From Onchocerca lupi (Eukaryota; Nematoda; Chromadorea; Rhabditida; Onchocercidae), in contig JAOVVO010000081.1 of the NCBI GenBank assembly GCA_028564675.1, positions 62,001 through 126,000 on the forward strand: DNA of 64,000 nucleotides. The letters are read 5' to 3'. The notes beneath the pieces are model-generated. The model saw nothing but the letters and a program-made list of their open reading frames with translations. It searched no databases and was not told where the DNA came from. This document shows, one piece after another, positions 48,445 through 62,674 of the stretch (the first letter of the stretch is position 1; the number at the start of each line of letters is the position of its first letter). Both the position numbers and the translations under genes were made by a program.

Positions 48445-51400
48445 AGGCGATGTCCGATTGGGACAATTTAGATAGTTTAGTCAAAGTGGATTCTATTCCA
48501 ATCAAAAAAACTGCTGCAGTAAAAGTAGCAAGCAGTCTTGAAGAACAAAACATCATTTTCACGAAAGATGATGATGATAGTGATGTGAGTATTTATTTTA
48601 AATTCTGATTATAATTATAATTAAAATTGCATTTTAGTTAATTTTAAATGATTTCTATTGGTAGTGATGCTCCGATACGAATATTTTTAATGTTTTTTCC
48701 AGTTTGATTTTCTTTTATTATTTATTTTTAGATTGAAAATGAAATATCGACATCTATTTCAAGTAAAAATGATATCGAGTTAGAGAGTGAGGATGAGGAA
48801 GCTGGGGACATTATCATTACTAATGACTTCACAGTGGATGATGTAAATCTAGTTGAAGTAAGTTATATAAAAAAATTCAGCCATTCATTAAATTTCTACA
48901 ATTTTCAGAAATCCTTCCAAACTCAAACTAGTTATGAAATATTGCTCTTAAGTGCAGATAAATATGTCTTGTATTTATGCTTTTCTTCTTTCGAATAGAA
49001 GCATTGGATTAAAATATTTTTTCTAGTAAGGACTGCATAACTGTTTACTTCTTTTCAACAAAAAGAGATTTAATAATGGTTTTATTTTATAGATTTTAAA
49101 TCGTTTCAACTCGAAATATGATAATATAATCTCCGAATTTGCGGATGTGGAAATATTTTTGATATCGTTGGATGGATTATTAATCGAACTTACAGCACAT
49201 CGTTATTTGAATTGGACGTTGGGTGGACAGACTATCGTCATCGCAAAACAAGTAGAAATTCAAAAAAATTCATATGATGGCTAGATATCTGAAGTCTATT
49301 TACATTAATTGCTACACGGATATGACCAGTTGGTAACCTCGAAAACATACAGTCACAATCTTCCAGAATGATTGATTATAGGAGTAATAACATTTGAACT
49401 CTGTTGATTTAGATGTAACAAGTTTTTTTTTCATTTTTTCAGATTGAGATCTTCTTGAAACAACTTTCAAATCTTGGCGGCAAGTTCAAATTAATTTGGT
49501 TCACGGATTTGTCTGCCACATATGCAAAAGATACAGTGCTCAACTTTTTGCGTAGTTTCATTGCGGCATATTTGCTTCAGTGTCAGTGGGCATCAGACAT
49601 TGAGTATTTCGCCAATCCTGTTGATTCGCGTTGGTTATCTTACATACATGAACTGATGCCTTCATTTTTGGTACGCAGTAGCTTCTTCTTAGTTCTCTAT
49701 GCAAATGAATCAGAGGAAAAATTCGATTGTGAGAAAATAGTCGCAAATAGTTGTTTAACTTAAATAAATGGATTGGAGCGGCTTGAGAGCTTGCTTTTTA
49801 ATCGTATAATGGAATTGATGTGCGAAATTTATAATTCCACCTCTTTTTATACTTGAAAAGATAAACCTATTATTCCTGCTTAATATTTTTAATAAAGCAC
49901 TCGAAGAGCTAAACATTATTTCAGTAAAGAAATTACTTTTTCCAGATGATTGGCGTCGATGATGTATCAGAAAATGTAGCAGATACTAGCCTGAATTTCA
50001 AACAATTGCTTGCTTCAATAGCACTTCAGGCGCTTGCTTCGACTATTCCCATCGTATATTTCAATGGTCTTGTTGTGAATCTCTGCTCAGTTCACAGCCA
50101 CCGTGTTGAGCCGCACATAGTGGATTTTAAAGGATGGACAAATTATTTATTCCAGTTGTGGGCTGACAAAAAAAGTGGTAAGAGTAAAAATAATGGATAA
50201 TAAAAGTTTCTGTATGCCGCAAATTATTGATGGTGATTTTATTTTATTGGTCTTTTCATATGTTAATGACAACGGCTTTGTTCTACCAGTTTTTGTTTTG
50301 CAGTTAATTTTTCAACAAAATGGAAATAATATTTATCAAATCTCATAATATTTAGAAATCTTTATTCATCCGAGTTACTATTTCATCACAAAATATATTT
50401 TCTGTAATATGAATTCTTTATTGCATCAGCGTTTTTTCAAACACTTTCAGTAGTTCAGCGAAATATTGATTTGTCAAGTTGCAAAAGTATTTCGCAGTTA
50501 TGGGCTCAAATCATTGGAAATTGTAAAAAAAGGTTATCACATTAATTTATCTGATAAATTGGCTATTAGTTTTATATTACATTAGAACTTATATCACAAC
50601 ATACTTAAATATGGGTTGAAATTTAATAGCAGAAATTGCGTCCTCATAAATGACTTCGCTGATTATAATGAAAATAAGATTTGTTTATTATAGTGATGAA
50701 TTGCCGAAAGAATCTGATGTGCTGACATCTGCTGTGCTTATTTCTTCACTGATTTGCGAACGTCGTGGAACAGAACGTCGTTATTTTGAGGAAAATAAAG
50801 CTTCGAGAAGAGGCATCGATTTTATCAAATTCCGAAGAACACTACTCAATTCTTGTGCTTCTTTGCTCGATACGCTTGATTTAAGGGTATTATTATTCTT
50901 TTAACGATGTATGCTTCATTTTCATAGATTTTTTGTATAATTATTCTTTTAAAGATGTATGCTATCTTTTTCGTAGATTTTGTTAAAAGCAGGAAGTATC
51001 GTAGTGGTTTAAATTATAGAAAGTTAGAGTAATTTTAGTGCTTTCTTTCTTTATCACTACATTTTTTTAAAATTTTTATCATGTACTCCTGTAAAATTAT
51101 CAAATTTATTGTGTGGATTTTAGCAGTATTCATTATCTTTCTCATTAATCGATCTTTGGGACGGCCCTTTGATAATTGGAATATATGATGCTATAAATTC
51201 AGGTGCAAAAGTAAGTTTATTTTCTCTTTTTATTTTGGTCTTTCAGATTGAAATTATCCAAATAAGCATCAAATGCATCTTTCACTGATGTGGTAGTTGA
51301 ATATCGAATATATCCTGAAAGAGGCACCAACATCAGTCATTTATTAAGTTCAGTTGCTGACTCAAGAAAAAACTGTTTTTTCTTCGTTTTTATTTGTACT

Positions 51401-53308
51401 TTCTTTTTAACAGGTTCTTCCTTATCGCCTTCAGCAGGAATTAGCTCCTCTTCATAAAATAGCATGCTTGGAACTATCGCTTGAAGTCGACGTGGATGAT
51501 GCTTTATTTGATTCGGCTGTAAAAGAAACGAGTTTTAAGAAGCCCTCACTTCTTCCTATAAATTCTGTACTGTTGAATATGTACGCTCCAGAAATGCTGA
51601 GCGCCCTTCAAGATTATTGCACAGAAACGGTAGAAATAATTTATTTGTAAGCTTAAGATTTTTTTTTTATGTTTAAATTTGTTTTTTGGCTCATTTCTGT
51701 TTCTTTACTCCCATAAGTTTTATCTAAATAGTCTTATTTTCTATAGGCATAAGAGTTTTCTGAGTAATTAAATATTTTTGCTCCAGTAACACTATTTTAA
51801 TGCTTAAATTCTCTAATTTTAAAAATTTGTTGTACTTGATTTGTTTATTCGATTTTCGTTTGATTTGATATCCTTTGATATCTGACATTATTTGGTGTTT
51901 TATTGAAGGAACCATCTACTTTCAAAGAATTTCGGCAGCGTGTCAAATGGCGTTTCGATGCCATCGAAGAACCTTACACGAAGCCCGAAGAACGAATTGA
52001 TAATGCATTCCAGATGAAAAAGCAAAACAAGGATAGACAGAAGCTTAGCAAATGGTCAGAATTGTCACATCTTGTAGAAAAATATCTTTGTCGATTTTTC
52101 ATCTATTAGATGTTGATTGGATCTTGATTTACAACTGTCTTCAGGTATGAATTCTTTGCGGAATCGCTCGAAGGACGTGGAACTAGTTTACTAGTTGATT
52201 TTTCACGTACTCCACGTGGATTCGTTTCAAAAGTTGATGAACAAATTGATAAAAAGAAGGAAAAACAGCAGTGGCAACCAAAAGGCAAGGGAAATGGTAT
52301 TTTTTTAGTTTTTAATTTTCATTATTCATACAAATGCTATGACTCAAAGCTTAGGTTCATTATTAATCTTCTGTCACCAAAATAGTGTTTTCTTTTTGCT
52401 TATCATAAGTTTTGTTATTCTTATATGAGATTCTGTTTTGAAAAGATGAACTTTATGATAGCTTTATTATTTAATTATTATAATAATAACAATTTATTCT
52501 AGAATCATCAAAGAAAACTAAACAAAAAGTTTTTTCACTTGTAAAACATCCTAAATTCGCTAACAACTTTTCGCATTTTTGTTTATGAAAAATGACTCCC
52601 ATTGCTTGTTTGAGTCGGTTTTATGTTCAGAAATTTAAATTTCGGGACTTTTTACATTTTCAAAGAGATTTAAAAGATAATATATTCCGAGATTGTAAAA
52701 GAATTTTTCATTTTTTTTCTTTTTTTTTTTTCTCTTTTTTTTTTAGGAAAAAACAAGCAATGAAATGTACAAAAGTCAGGGCAAAGATAATGAAGGAATA
52801 TTTGGAAGTCAATGGCAGGGGTAAAGTTATTCTTTTGCATGTTCAATTTCATAGAGGTGTTTTCAGGACCAAAAGGCAAAGGAGCTATTAAATCGAAAAA
52901 AGAATTAATTCTGGAAGCTAATCGAAATAAAAAAAATGAAAAACTTGCGGAAGATGAAAAGCAAATGGTTCGATTCGCAATGCAACAAGGAAAAAATGTA
53001 AGTTTAAGTTGTGATAATAAATGGGAATGAAAACCATAGCAATGAAGAGCTGCCGTTAGGAAGAGATAGAAAAGGTTGATGAAGAGTATTATCTTCATTA
53101 GTTGTGACTTTGTTTTAAATTAGAATCGGAATATTTTGAATTCGGATATCGAGATTCGAAACATATGGATTATGTGGGCATGTATTTAATTATAGACTGG
53201 ATGGAACCGGCAATGCGAAGTATGATTGGTCCAGTTAGTTTATATAAATAATAATGTAAAATGTTCGTTTGTTTAAAATCTTAAATCTCTGGAAGTTCTC
53301 AAACACGC

Positions 53309-53343
<35 letters not shown>

Positions 53344-56300
53344 AAATTTCAAATCGGTGAGAAACTTGAAACGTTGCGTTGAATTAAACAACGAACATTT
53401 ATATTTTTATTTATATAGAAAATATAGATAATACAAATAGAGATTGAGACATGATATTAAACTATTTGTAAAAGTGATAAGTATTTCGTTATAGTTGAGC
53501 TTCTTCAACTATAATAAAATTTATGTCTCATGTTAATTTCTGTACCATTTAATAGATTTCAACAAAGAAATTTGTCCTTTTTAGGCAATGTTTATTTTGG
53601 AAAATTTGATGAGCAAGCTAGAACTGGGTTCATCTAGAGCTATGTGTATCTACCAACAAGTACTGCGTATGTCAGATGACTTCAGTTCTCTGGAGGGACT
53701 CGAATTTATTGAAAAGAGAAGAATTCGAGCCGTTCCTATAATCAGTAAATTGAAGGATCTCTTTACAATGTATTGGCAATATTTGGATGATAAGCAGAAG
53801 GAATATGTATGTATTTTTCTGTAATTTTTGGCTTCAGTTGCAACGAATGCAATAATATGATGATCACAACTTTTTCCAACTTTGTTTTTCTCAACTTATT
53901 GTATAACTGTAGAATTACTTTAGTTTTACTAGTAATAATAAGAAGGCAATTAATTTTTGATCATATTAGACAAAGGGGCTTGTTAATTTTTTTTTTTTTT
54001 GGATTTTGTGAGACTTTTGGAACACTTATGCTGTTGTTTAGCAATAACAATTTTTTAATATTCGTTTACCATGACAAGATATCAAAATTAAATTTTGTGG
54101 AATAAATGTTTCAATATTCTTCTTTGGCATTAATCATGATAATTTCATTCCATACTGATATTTTTAGGTTACCGATTTATGGGTTTCTCTCGGATTTGAA
54201 AAAAGCAAAAAGTCGACTGTTTTTCCTGAAGGCAGATTGACATTGAACATGAATATGATATATTATCAGTTAGCTTATGGTGGTGAAATTATCGATATTC
54301 GGTCAGATCCGCAAAAGGACGATCGTGTAACTGGTTTCCATCCAGACGCATGGCAGAGACGAATGTTGGATGCTGTGGATAAAAGTAAATTCTATTTCTG
54401 AGCCTTCACATTCATATTACCAATTATGATAATATACTTCATTTTGAGAATTACGTAATTCGTATCATTTATCAAGAAATACCTATATTAGAGATTTAAG
54501 AATTTCAAATTCATTGTCAGAATTAGGATAATTCCGCACTATAATTTTAAGTATTTTAGATCATTCGGCTGTTATAATTGCTCCAACTTCTGCGGGTAAA
54601 ACTTTTGTATCATATTACTGTATAGAACGTGTATTGCGACAGAGTGATGATGATATGGTAGTCTACGTTTCGCCCTCCAAGGCGCTCCTCAATCAGGTAC
54701 TTGTTAAAAAATTTTGTTTCTGCTGCAGTTCATTTTTTGTACATTTCTTCAGCTGTGTATTCATTTTTTCACGATAGTTTTTTTCCTTTCTTTTCATAAA
54801 TTTTATTTTACGAGTAATGCTTATAAGTGAATAAGCAAAATCTTCCTAGTTGAATTTTAGTCATGAGTCATCTTTTGCAAACATTTTTTATCCCTTAATT
54901 ATATCCCTTAACCATTTCTTATCCCTTAATAGGTTTGTGGTTCAGTGTACGCTCGTTTTCGGAACAAAACTTTAAGCGGTGGAAAATCGCTTTTTGGAAC
55001 GCTTTTATTGGATCATTCCGAGAATCCAATGAATTGTCAAGTAATCATTTTGATCTCAATATTTTAGATAACATAGAGGCATTTTTTTTTATTTTTATCA
55101 TCATCGGTTCACGTTATTTTTGCAAATTTTTGATATATTGCGGTTGCAGAAGGTAAACACAAACTTAACTGAAGATATGTGCGATTCGGTTTTTCATTTC
55201 AGTTTAATTGCTACCATTTATTTGGATCTGTGTTACCAGATCGAGTTAGCAAATTCAATGACAAATATCACAAATGTTATGATCAATTTCAGGTGCTCAT
55301 CACTATTCCAGAGTGTCTCGAAAATTTACTTTTGTCAATGAATCCAATTGTGCAGGCAATGATCGATAAAATTAAATACGTCATATTTGATGAAGTAGAT
55401 GTTTTTTCAATTTTTGTATCAGAATTTTACATCGTTACGATCAAAAATCATGTTCAGATTTGAAATCTCCAAATCCTTTTAGAGTTTATATCTTAACTTT
55501 TGACACAAAAGTTATTGAAAAGGTTGATGAAAAACAAAATAATAAAATAACTGAAACATTGAAACGTCAAGATTAAATTTATTATTTTTAGGTTCACTGC
55601 ATCAGCGCTTCTCCAGACGCCCATATTTGGGAACATCTTCTGCTTCTCATTAGATGCCCCTTCCTTGCCCTTTCAGCTACTATCGGAAATGCAACAGTTC
55701 TTCATCATTGGTTACAGTCGGCTGAGAAAAGTAAGAATATACGAGGGAGACCTTTAAGAGAAGTTTGTTTTTTGTTGCAGTTTGTAGAAATTTTTAGTTA
55801 ATTTTTTTCTTCAAATGTTTTAAATGTCAGAATTTTAGGCTTTTTTTATTATGAACATTTAAAATTCCATTGTCATTTCAATATTCTTATTTGTCGAGAT
55901 TTTATGCATTTCTCCTCTATGATTTCAGGTTGAATTAATAACATATGGTGAAAGATACTCGGAACTTGAACTTGCTGTGCAACGGATTAATTCAGGAGTT
56001 GATATAACAGCTCAAGATGGTAACGATGTGAATTCGATGGTTGAGCACTTTATGCCATACGGGGTGTATAAACCGGTGAAACTATTGATGTTTGGCATTC
56101 CCGCTGATCAGCAATTAACTGCGAGGCAGATCCTTGATTTATATCATGCTCTTGCCGAAGTGGATTCAGTAGTCAAGTAAGTTTCCTTTCTTTTCTTAAT
56201 TTTCTCTTATTTCTCAATCCCATATTCTGTATTATAAAAACTTCAAAATTTAATTTTAACTACCATAAGATTTTCGTTTTCATTATTGAAATTTGGTCAA

Positions 56301-59300
56301 AAATCTCTGCAAGTGAACTGTGTATGTTTTTCCTTTTCATAGGGAAGAATTTGAACCATGTTCATTTTTTAACTACAAATCTGGAGGCGAAAAGGTTTGG
56401 CTTACACGTGAAGATATCAGACGTTTGGAGGTTGCTCTAAAAAATCGTTTTTTGGAGTGGCTTAGAATAAATCCAGAAAGAGCCAACAAAGTTTTGCAAC
56501 AAATTGGTAGAAATGTAGAAAATGAATTAAACTTCAGAAGTAGACCATTCGATCAGGTATGGTTCGAAAAATTCTAAAATATGTGATGTTCTATGTCAGC
56601 TACTTTTGAGACATATTCTCGATTTAGTATAGATTGTTGTAGTTACTAAGAGTCACATGCGAGAAATGATCCAATTTCTTGATGATCGAAAAAAAAAGAT
56701 AGGTACAATCCTCTTTCAGAAACGATCTTCCTCTCATGCCAAATTTGATAGGAAAATTGTACTTTAAGAATAAAATTTATTTCAATGGATTGGATTAACT
56801 AAGGAATGAAAAACAGTATCTAAATTAAAATTTAGCTTCTATATTTATCTTGAAATATTATTTTTCTAGCGATCAACGGCGGTGAAAAGCATTGCCCCCC
56901 TAATTTTGGAATTGCGTGATAAAGAATTACTACCTGCAATTTGTTTTAATGAAGATCGTCGGGTGTGCGAGAGACTAGCTCAGCAGTTATTCGATTATCT
57001 TGAAATGCAGCAAAAGGAGTTTGAAGCCAGTCCGGAATATAAAAAATATGAAATAAAAGATGAAGAGGTAAGTCGAACTTTTAAAAAGTATGAGTTAGTT
57101 TTTGTCTACCTTAAAGCGTATATATGGATATCGAAATGTTTTTGCATAATTATTATGGGCATAAAATAATCTCACCCTAATATCAGCAACATTTTTATTT
57201 TTTCAAATTATGGACACAATCTGAGAACGATTTAAATTATAGAAAATAGCGAAAATGGTGAAAAGAAAGCGAGATGTTGCAGCAACAAAGGAGAAAAAAA
57301 AATCGAAAGTTGCAGATAAGTTTGAGAGAGCTGAAATGGAAGAGCAAGAACATAACGTACAAGATGATTATGATCCAATTGCGGCCATGAGGCTACGTTT
57401 GAATATGGTTTTGGAAAAGTAACTTTTTCTTTTTTTCTTTATATCTTTATTCATTTTTGTATAACTGATAATGCTCACCATAGACGAATCTTTTCACAGA
57501 AACAGATAAATATTTGGAAATATTTTAAAGAGATACAAATGTAGTATTGGAGATGCAAAGGATGAATGCTTCATTCCAATTACTTTATAAAGAGTGGTTT
57601 TATGTTCAAGACATGATTAGCGTAAAATAAGAGGAAAGGAAAAATATCTTAATCATCAAAATCTGAGAATAATTTGAATAATTATGATTTAAAGCTAGAT
57701 TCAACAGAAATCTCCAAAAAGTCGTTTCATTAACTTTAAGAATTATGATCTCTAATAGTTTTGATATTCTTGGAAATATCAGCATATTTCAAAATTCAAG
57801 GAACTCATTTTGCTCTTCGGATTATTCAGATTCAAATTGCATGGACGGCAGCGTGATGCAGATTTGTATGAAAAAGTGACTGCAAGATTAACAAAGGATC
57901 GATTATCTCGAGAAACAACAAAATTATTATTTAAGCTTTTTGAACGTGGTATTGGCTTCCATCATCCTGGTTTAAACTCTAAGGAACGCGCTGCTGTCGA
58001 GATCTTATTCAGGTTGTATTAGTAACCTAATTAAAAGATTGATAAAGTGAATAATTTAACAATTTTTTTGTTCTTGGTTTGAAAGTCCGTGAATATTGCT
58101 TCATCATGGATTTCTATTTTTTTTTTTTACAAAGAGCAAAATTTATTCTATTCGGACTGTAAAAAGAATGTGAATGAAAAATTGTTTTAACACTACGATT
58201 TTCAATACATTCATCTTTGTAGATCTGGTTATTTGGCAATCTTATTTTCGACTTCAACACTAGCACTCGGTATTAACATGCCCTGTAAGACAGTTCTGTT
58301 TGGAGTTGATGATGCAAATCTGACACCTTTACAGTTTCGACAAATGTCTGGCCGTGCTGGTCGTCGTGGTTTTGATCATTCAGGCTCAGTCATTTTTATG
58401 TCAATACCAACTTCCAAGGTTGATTTTATCAGTATTAATTAGAAATACATACTAATTCATATCAGAATAATTCCTAAAAATTATTATGATTTCATTAAAA
58501 GGATTATGAAAGTGCTCTGTGCAAAATGAAAATATGATCTTGTAAATTGTGCGTTTTAGATACGACGCTTGTTAACAGCGAGTCTATCGACTTTGCGTGG
58601 GAATTTACCATTTACTACATCGTATATTCTACGTATTTTTGGCTACATACATCAACAGAGTAGTAAGATGAATTTAACATTTATATACTGACTGTTTAAC
58701 ATTTATGCATTATAAGTTTAATTTACTTTGATACTTTGATCAAAAATATGCAAGATAAATCATAGTGTGCATTCAAAATTCTAACTTACTCGCCAAAATC
58801 TGAAGAAACATAATTAGTAACAACGTTATTTCTATAATCTCTTACATTCTTACGCTTTAATTCATCTAGAAGTTCCTACAACTACAAATTTAGAGAGAAT
58901 TATATATCATATTTTTCTGCATCTAATTTATCATCAGATTATATTTAAATTTCATTCATTAAGCTTTTTTTTCAGATGAAATATTCACTGAAAATCAAAA
59001 AATTTCACTTGTGTTAAGATTACGAGTAAGCTTTCATTTATTATGTTATCCTCTGCTCTTTTCACAATTAAAAGCATATTAACAATTTTGGCAGTCCTCT
59101 TGAAAAATGATATGATTGAAATGTCAAGTATTATTTTGCATTTCTGAGTTCTGAGATACACGATTAGGAATTTAGAGAAATTCCTTCATTCCATTGTGAA
59201 AATAGCTAGAAAATAAAACTTATAAATGTTAAATGAAAAAGCAGCGTTGTCTTATGTACTTATTTTGTGTGTACAAAATATGTCTTAGACAGTTATTTTT

Positions 59301-62300
59301 TTTTTTAGACCGCTTTATCGTTCTTGACGAATTCTTTTATTCTTCATACACGTGCTGAATTATCATCAACAGTGCAGAAACAGCTCAAACTGTACACACT
59401 TTTTGCCGTTCAAGTGTTGCGTTTTTCGAATTTGTTGAATCAGGAGGTCCGTTATTATTTTTGTGCTCTTTTTATTTATTTTTTCATTTAATCTTCCTCG
59501 AATCACATCCATAAGTTTCACTGACGATGATGCTAGGCCGTGTCGACAATTCAGAACAAGTGTTTTGTAAACTTCAAATAGATCATGAGATACCACAGGA
59601 TTCTGATTAGTTGTGTTGAGGTTTACTTCATACAAGTTTGAAATGATTATGCTAATTTAAAATTACCCCGGGTACATATTTAAAATGGCTTTGAGTATCG
59701 GAAAAATCCGAAAGATATAATTAATGTAAAAAGAAGTGTTAAAGATCAAAAAGCCCGTAGTTTCAAGTGGATCAACAAGCCAGTAAATGTTTATTACCAA
59801 AAAATAAACATGTTTACCACCAAAAGGGGAAAGAAGTTCACTAACAAGGGATAGACATTTTTTCCGCTAAAAGGATAAACATGTTTATCACCAAAATATT
59901 CCGATTAACAAATAGATAAAACAAGGTCGACCAATCATGAGGCGACATGTTGGAGATCAGGAGAGGAGAAGGAGCGTCCGGAAAATTTATGAGGTCCGAT
60001 TATGGAGAAAAAATGGAGTAGGATCAGTTTTCTACATCAGCTTTCTAGAAGCATTCTTCTAAGAGAGTGTTTGGACCGATACAGCGACAGTTTCTACAAT
60101 AAATCGACAATGAAAGACGAATATTATTCCCTAATAGCACCAAAGAAAAAATATTCTAGTTATCAATTTCCTGGAATATTCTCCAATAATTGTTTGTATC
60201 GTACCAGAAAAAAACACACTTCCATTTTTCAATAAAAATCCTTTTTACTGAAAGATTCGTTTCTACCAGTCAGAATTAACTTTTCCGCTAATAAATTATC
60301 TCGTTTCATTGTCAAAGTTATCGCAGTTCAGAGAGAATGTGTTAACATATGAATATTCAGGGTGAATTGAGCGGTTTGGCTCCTCTGGTATGCCATTTAT
60401 CAGCCAGCGAACCGGGTAACCTTCTTTTTGCTCATCTCCTCCAAAATGGTGTATTCCATAAGTTGTGCGAAAGTCGCACAATATCAAGAGAGGAAGTAAA
60501 AAATCAGTTGGTGCTTATTTTCGCGCATCTATTTACCAATTTACGTTTGCCGCTTAGTTGGAATCCGAATGACAAGAATTCCTATCCGTCAACAGGTGAA
60601 TCAGAGGTTCGTTCGTATTTTATAATTTCTTAATGCTTTTGCTAAATACGGAAAAGAAACGGTCATATGACAGACTTTTAAATCGGAACTGGAATTTTCA
60701 GGATATTAAAAAATTTATGGCAAGTAATTGATTAAGATAAAGAAATTATGTGATTGTGTTTAGTGTGTGATTGCATAATAGCAATATTAAAAATTATTTA
60801 ATTTTTAAATATTGCTTTATTCTATTTCGAATTTCCTAAATTGAATAAGAACTAGAAAGGTGCTGATAATTAAAATTAAACTATCAAACTATCTGTGATT
60901 ATTAATTCTTTCATTTAAAGGTAGAATTTAATTGAAATTTTACAGATTTTCTTAAAACCTTTACCCGAAAATATCGCTTACTTGATTGAACAGTATACCG
61001 ACAAAGTGGAAAATTTGTATCGAGAATTTATGCAATTTACTGGTCCTAATGAAAGGCTTCAGGTAACTATTTGAAACCATGATAATCCTTACTATGTGCT
61101 AATCATAAGCTGTACAGATTATCGAAGAAGTTGCATTGTATGTTGATACTGCGAGTACACTTACTTTGGAAATGATGGTTCATTAAATCTGCCTATTTCG
61201 GTATAAAAATTAGTTTCATATGATACAAATTTTAATTCAAGCCACTTTTGTTTGAATTTCGAGTTCAAGAAATTTTGAATGTCTGCTGAAGAATGAAGTA
61301 ATTGAGAATCGGAGCCTAGTTTACATTTAACTCAATCTTCGCTATAGTTTTTACACTATCTGATTTTTATCTCAGTTTTCGAACTGTCATTTTTAATTTC
61401 TGTAATATAGTGAAACTCAATTAATGTTTAAATATTTTCCGCTTTATTGTTGAACTTTTATTATTTAAAAAATTACTCCATATTTGTAAATTGATTCGTT
61501 TTAGGGTGAAATATTTTCTCTAACAGGTTATGCCGATTCGTCAGTTTCAATGTTCTCGTCGAATATTGTTCATCCATTCCATGATAATATGCTTTTTGAT
61601 GAAGCATTTATACCAACTCGGTCGCCAAATCCAATTGATCATCGTGGTAGAAAAGTAAGAGCTTTTTTTTTTTTAAACTTTATTTATAAAAGTTTTGTCA
61701 TTTGACAGGTCTAAGAATGGGCATAAATATTAAATTTAGCGATAAATCTTTCAGTTATATGGAGCAGTGTTTGAATAATACTGAATAATGTCTAATTTAA
61801 GCACATAATTTTCCGTTCTCTGGCACTTATAATTTCTTTTATGTTGGCTTTGACCTTTTCATCTTTTTTTTCTTAGAAAAGATGTTCTGTTTGATTTAAA
61901 TTTATTTGGACTATATTGCATTTCTAAAATTAATCCTTATTTAATCTCTTTTTCTTCGCGCTGTATCTACAAAAAAAAAATTCAATCTATAAATTTTATC
62001 ATCAACTTTAATTCACAAGCGTATGGTGTTTTAGATATATCTGAACGCCTATGCAGTTGATTTTTGGCGTCTAGAGTCAAAAAAAGCATTGGAACGAGAT
62101 AATGGAATTAGTGAAAATAGAGTTTGGGCTTTAATTCACAGTTTTTCAGTATGTTATTTTAAATACTTCTTCATTTTTCACAAGAATTATATAGCAATAG
62201 AATTCCAATTATTATTTGAAATTTCAGGACGTAAAAAAAAATACATCTCTGATGTGATTTGGACTGCTTCATGTTCTTTCATAATGTGCTTAACAGTCAG

Positions 62301-62674
62301 GCGCAGTAAAATTAATAGATATAATTATCGATTTTCGTATTTCTGCTCAGTTAGCATGAAATAAAATAAACTAAATCATTCCAAATGGATGAAATGCAAA
62401 ATTTTGTCAGTTTCTGTAACTGGAATTCTTTAATCTTAAGAGTCTTTTCTGATTTTCAAATTTGTCTATAATTATAAAAATTCTTGCGCATTGTTTCAAA
62501 AACTTTTTTCAGGCTACTCTTCTTAAGATCAGAGATGCATTGCTCTTTATTGGACGTTCCAAAGATTCATTTGTAGAAGTGATGCTTGAATTAGCCGTGG
62601 AATATGAGAAGAAATTCTATGTTGCCTTTTCGATGAAACAAAGAAATCGTGTTACCTATGGAGCTACAGAGTGA
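48441..62674 (+). CDS. ddx60: DDX60-family DExD/H-box helicase
   Basis: About 34 exons and 1,749 codons, close to human DDX60 (about 1,700). Exon starts include 48441, 48732, 49093, 49443, 49946, 50451, 50694, 51124, 51414, 51909, 52145, 53585, 54168, 54560, 54933, 55293, 55592, 55929, 56343, 56870, 57243, 57830, 58223, 58560, 58976, 59309, 60361, 60946, 61505, 62035 and 62513. An acidic N terminus is followed by the DDX60 N-terminal domain (EIFLISLDGLLIELTAHRYL), a charged Lys-rich linker, then the Ski2-like core. Core motifs: Walker A APTSAGKT, motif Ib CQVLITIPECL, DEVH (split at 55394/55592), LSATIGN, IGFHHPGLN, TSTLALGINMP and QMSGRAGRRG, then a long C-terminal region. Mammalian DDX60 is a cytosolic, interferon-induced RNA helicase linked to viral RNA sensing and decay; the worm role is unknown. 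Problems: between 52297 and 52867 two short exons (52503-52528, 52747-52820) do not join in frame in my model, and 56633-56702 looks coding but breaks phase, so I left it out. Confidence 0.92.
53312..53341. repeat. (TA)n microsatellite in a helicase intron
   Basis: About 15 uninterrupted TA units in the intron between the exons ending at 52997 and starting at 53585. Confidence 0.85.
59366..59635 (-). other. Antisense ORF in a helicase intron, protein-like
   Basis: On the minus strand an 89-codon frame covers intron sequence and then the antisense of the 59309-59446 exon. The intronic part reads NTTNQNPVVSHDLFEVYKTL and VLNCRHGLASSSVKLMDVIR, which looks more protein-like than random AT-rich translation. 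No family recognised and no clear start. It could be a nested exon, a fragment of a transposed gene, or chance. Confidence 0.2.
59783..59896. repeat. Short interspersed repeat with an ACATGT palindrome
   Basis: Two near-identical 22-base copies containing 'ataaacatgtttaccacc' and 'ataaacatgtttatcacc' (about 59804 and 59875) plus a weaker one at 59783, in the largest intron of the helicase gene. Each carries the palindrome AAACATGTTT. Confidence 0.55.
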
